The notes under the pieces are model-generated. The model had not been told where the DNA came from. It did no database searches and saw nothing but the letters and a program-made list of their open reading frames with translations. Positions 63,056 through 64,000 of a stretch of 64,000 nt of DNA are shown piece after piece (within the stretch, counting starts at the first letter, position 1; each line of letters starts with the position of its first letter). The DNA is from Isoetes taiwanensis (Eukaryota > Streptophyta > Lycopodiopsida > Isoetales > Isoetaceae), in contig JAJEKV010000049.1 of the NCBI GenBank assembly GCA_021234155.1, positions 9,460,292-9,524,291 on the forward strand, read 5' to 3'. A program made the translations under genes and the position numbers.

Positions 63056-64000
63056 AAGCGCGCAATGGACGATGAAATGCAGTCATTTATAGATAATAAA
63101 ACATATGAGCTAGTGAAGCGTCCTGAGGGGAAAAATATAGTCGGGAATAAGTGGATTTTTAAAATTAAAAAAGGACCAGACGGAAGCTTGCAAAAATATA
63201 AGGCCAGACTTGTTGCACAGAGATTCTCACAAAAGAAAGGTATTGATTATGAAGAGACGTTTTCGCCTATTGTTAAACTAACCAGTTTGAGAGCTATTTT
63301 AGCATATGCAAATGTCAGAGATTTAGAATTACATCATATGGATGTAAGCACAGCCTTCTTGAAGATATTGAGGAGGAGATTTACATGAAACAGGCACCAG
63401 GTTATGAGCAAGGAGAAGACATGGTATGGAAGCTAAAAAAGGCAGTTTATGGATTGAGGCAAGCTCCAAGACAGTGGTACGTATGCATTGATAGTTACCT
63501 AAAAACGCAAGGGTTTGAGAAACTAAAATCTGACGGCAATCTTTATATCTTTCGCAATGATGATAATTTCTGCATAATCGCACTTTATGTAGATGACTGT
63601 ATAATGGCAGCAAATAGTAGAGAATGTCTAGATCATTGCAAAACAGTGCTGAAAGGGAAATTTAAAATGACAGATCTGGGTGATCTAAAACTATTTCTAG
63701 GTTTGGAAGTGCATAGAGATAGAAAAGGCAGAAAAATAGTTCTTACACAAACAAGGAACATTCAGGGCATTTTAGAAAGGTTCCATATGATTGAATGTAA
63801 TCCAGTCAAAACACCCATGGTGGTTGGTGCAAAACTGAACAATGATATGTGTGCAAACACGGCTTCTGAAAAGTTGTATATGGAAAACGTACCATACAGG
63901 GAACTAATTGGTTGCTTACTCTATGTGGCAAACAATACACGTCCTGACATTGCCTATGCAGTTAATTTTCTGAGTCGTTTTTTAAACAATCCAGGGCAAG
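63056..64000 (+). pseudogene. Copia reverse transcriptase (partial), frame-shifted
   Basis: In the same frame as the upstream protein after the TGA: RAMDDEMQSFIDNKTYELV, NKWIFKIKKGPDGSLQKYK ARLVAQRFSQKKG and MDVSTAF up to 63361. A deletion of probably four bases (family: FLNGDLEEEI) shifts the frame at 63362-63364. The new frame runs open from 63364 to the window end: EEEIYMKQAPGYEQGEDM, VYGLRQAPRQWY, LYVDDCIMAAN (YVDD, 63586-63597), LKLFLGLEV and NTRPDIAYAVNFLSRF. RNase H lies beyond the edge. Confidence 0.9.

Larger units (their letters stand above)
59761..64000 (+). mobile_element. Ty1/copia LTR retrotransposon, runs off the window end
   Basis: The 5' LTR (59761-60362) is followed by a primer-binding site for initiator tRNA-Met, then one long gag-pol frame in the copia order gag, protease, integrase, RT. 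The 3' LTR lies outside the window. The element has a nonsense codon, a frame break and a compensated pair of frame shifts (see coding entries), so this copy is defective. It landed within a Helitron 3' end. The 5-bp duplication on the left would be GTGAA. Confidence 0.95.

Overview
The window looks like a repeat-dense stretch of a nuclear land-plant genome. The evidence is plant-type LINEs whose first ORF carries a DUF4283-like region, a Ty1/copia element primed by initiator tRNA-Met, a Ty3/gypsy element, Helitron ends, a MITE with an 8-bp target duplication, and decayed pieces of two nuclear genes (a DUF3527-family gene and a BCCIP/BCP1-type gene). I cannot fix the lineage. The mix would suit a large-genome plant, possibly a non-seed plant, but that is a guess. 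No intact host gene is evident; most coding capacity belongs to mobile elements and almost all of it is broken.

Left part (1-18.4 kb): AT-rich intergenic DNA with local tandem duplications, a 19/38/76-bp hierarchical minisatellite (5.8 kb), a 97-nt hairpin (6.7 kb), the 3' end of a LINE (6.8-8.1 kb), an unidentified GC-richer tract (12.6-14 kb) and palindromes at 12.5-12.6 kb.

Middle (18.4-33.6 kb): a Helitron-like element (18423-20890) filled with about 2.2 kb of nearly pure purine sequence; a decayed DUF3527 gene on the minus strand with a 117-bp MITE in its exon; a second type of LINE on the minus strand (about 25.7-31.2 kb) with a coiled-coil ORF1, endonuclease, reverse transcriptase, a structured 3' end and five palindromes in its leader; a tRNA-derived SINE-like sequence; and a TGGA-type microsatellite.

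Right part (33.6-64 kb) is a nest. LINE-A (minus strand) was split twice: by an 11.6-kb Ty3/gypsy element (34101-45748, 5-bp duplication ACACT) and by a 4.2-kb non-coding LTR element (49059-53276, duplication CCAAC). The gypsy element holds a further insert that starts with a Helitron-type 5' end and carries a BCCIP/BCP1-like exon. A sister LINE-B (plus strand, 54.5-59.2 kb) sits in a roughly 390-bp higher-order repeat. It is internally deleted and carries two small insertions (322 bp with terminal inverted repeats; 225 bp with a 9-bp duplication). At the right edge a Ty1/copia element (59761 to beyond the end) has landed about 50 bp inside another Helitron 3' end.

The genes do not work together as a pathway. 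The story is serial insertion: each target duplication, and the comparison of LINE-A with LINE-B, lets the order of events be read. The most unusual items are the purine-filled Helitron, the gene-exon capture inside a nested element, the MITE that split an exon, and the one-directional C/T differences between the two LTRs of the non-coding element.
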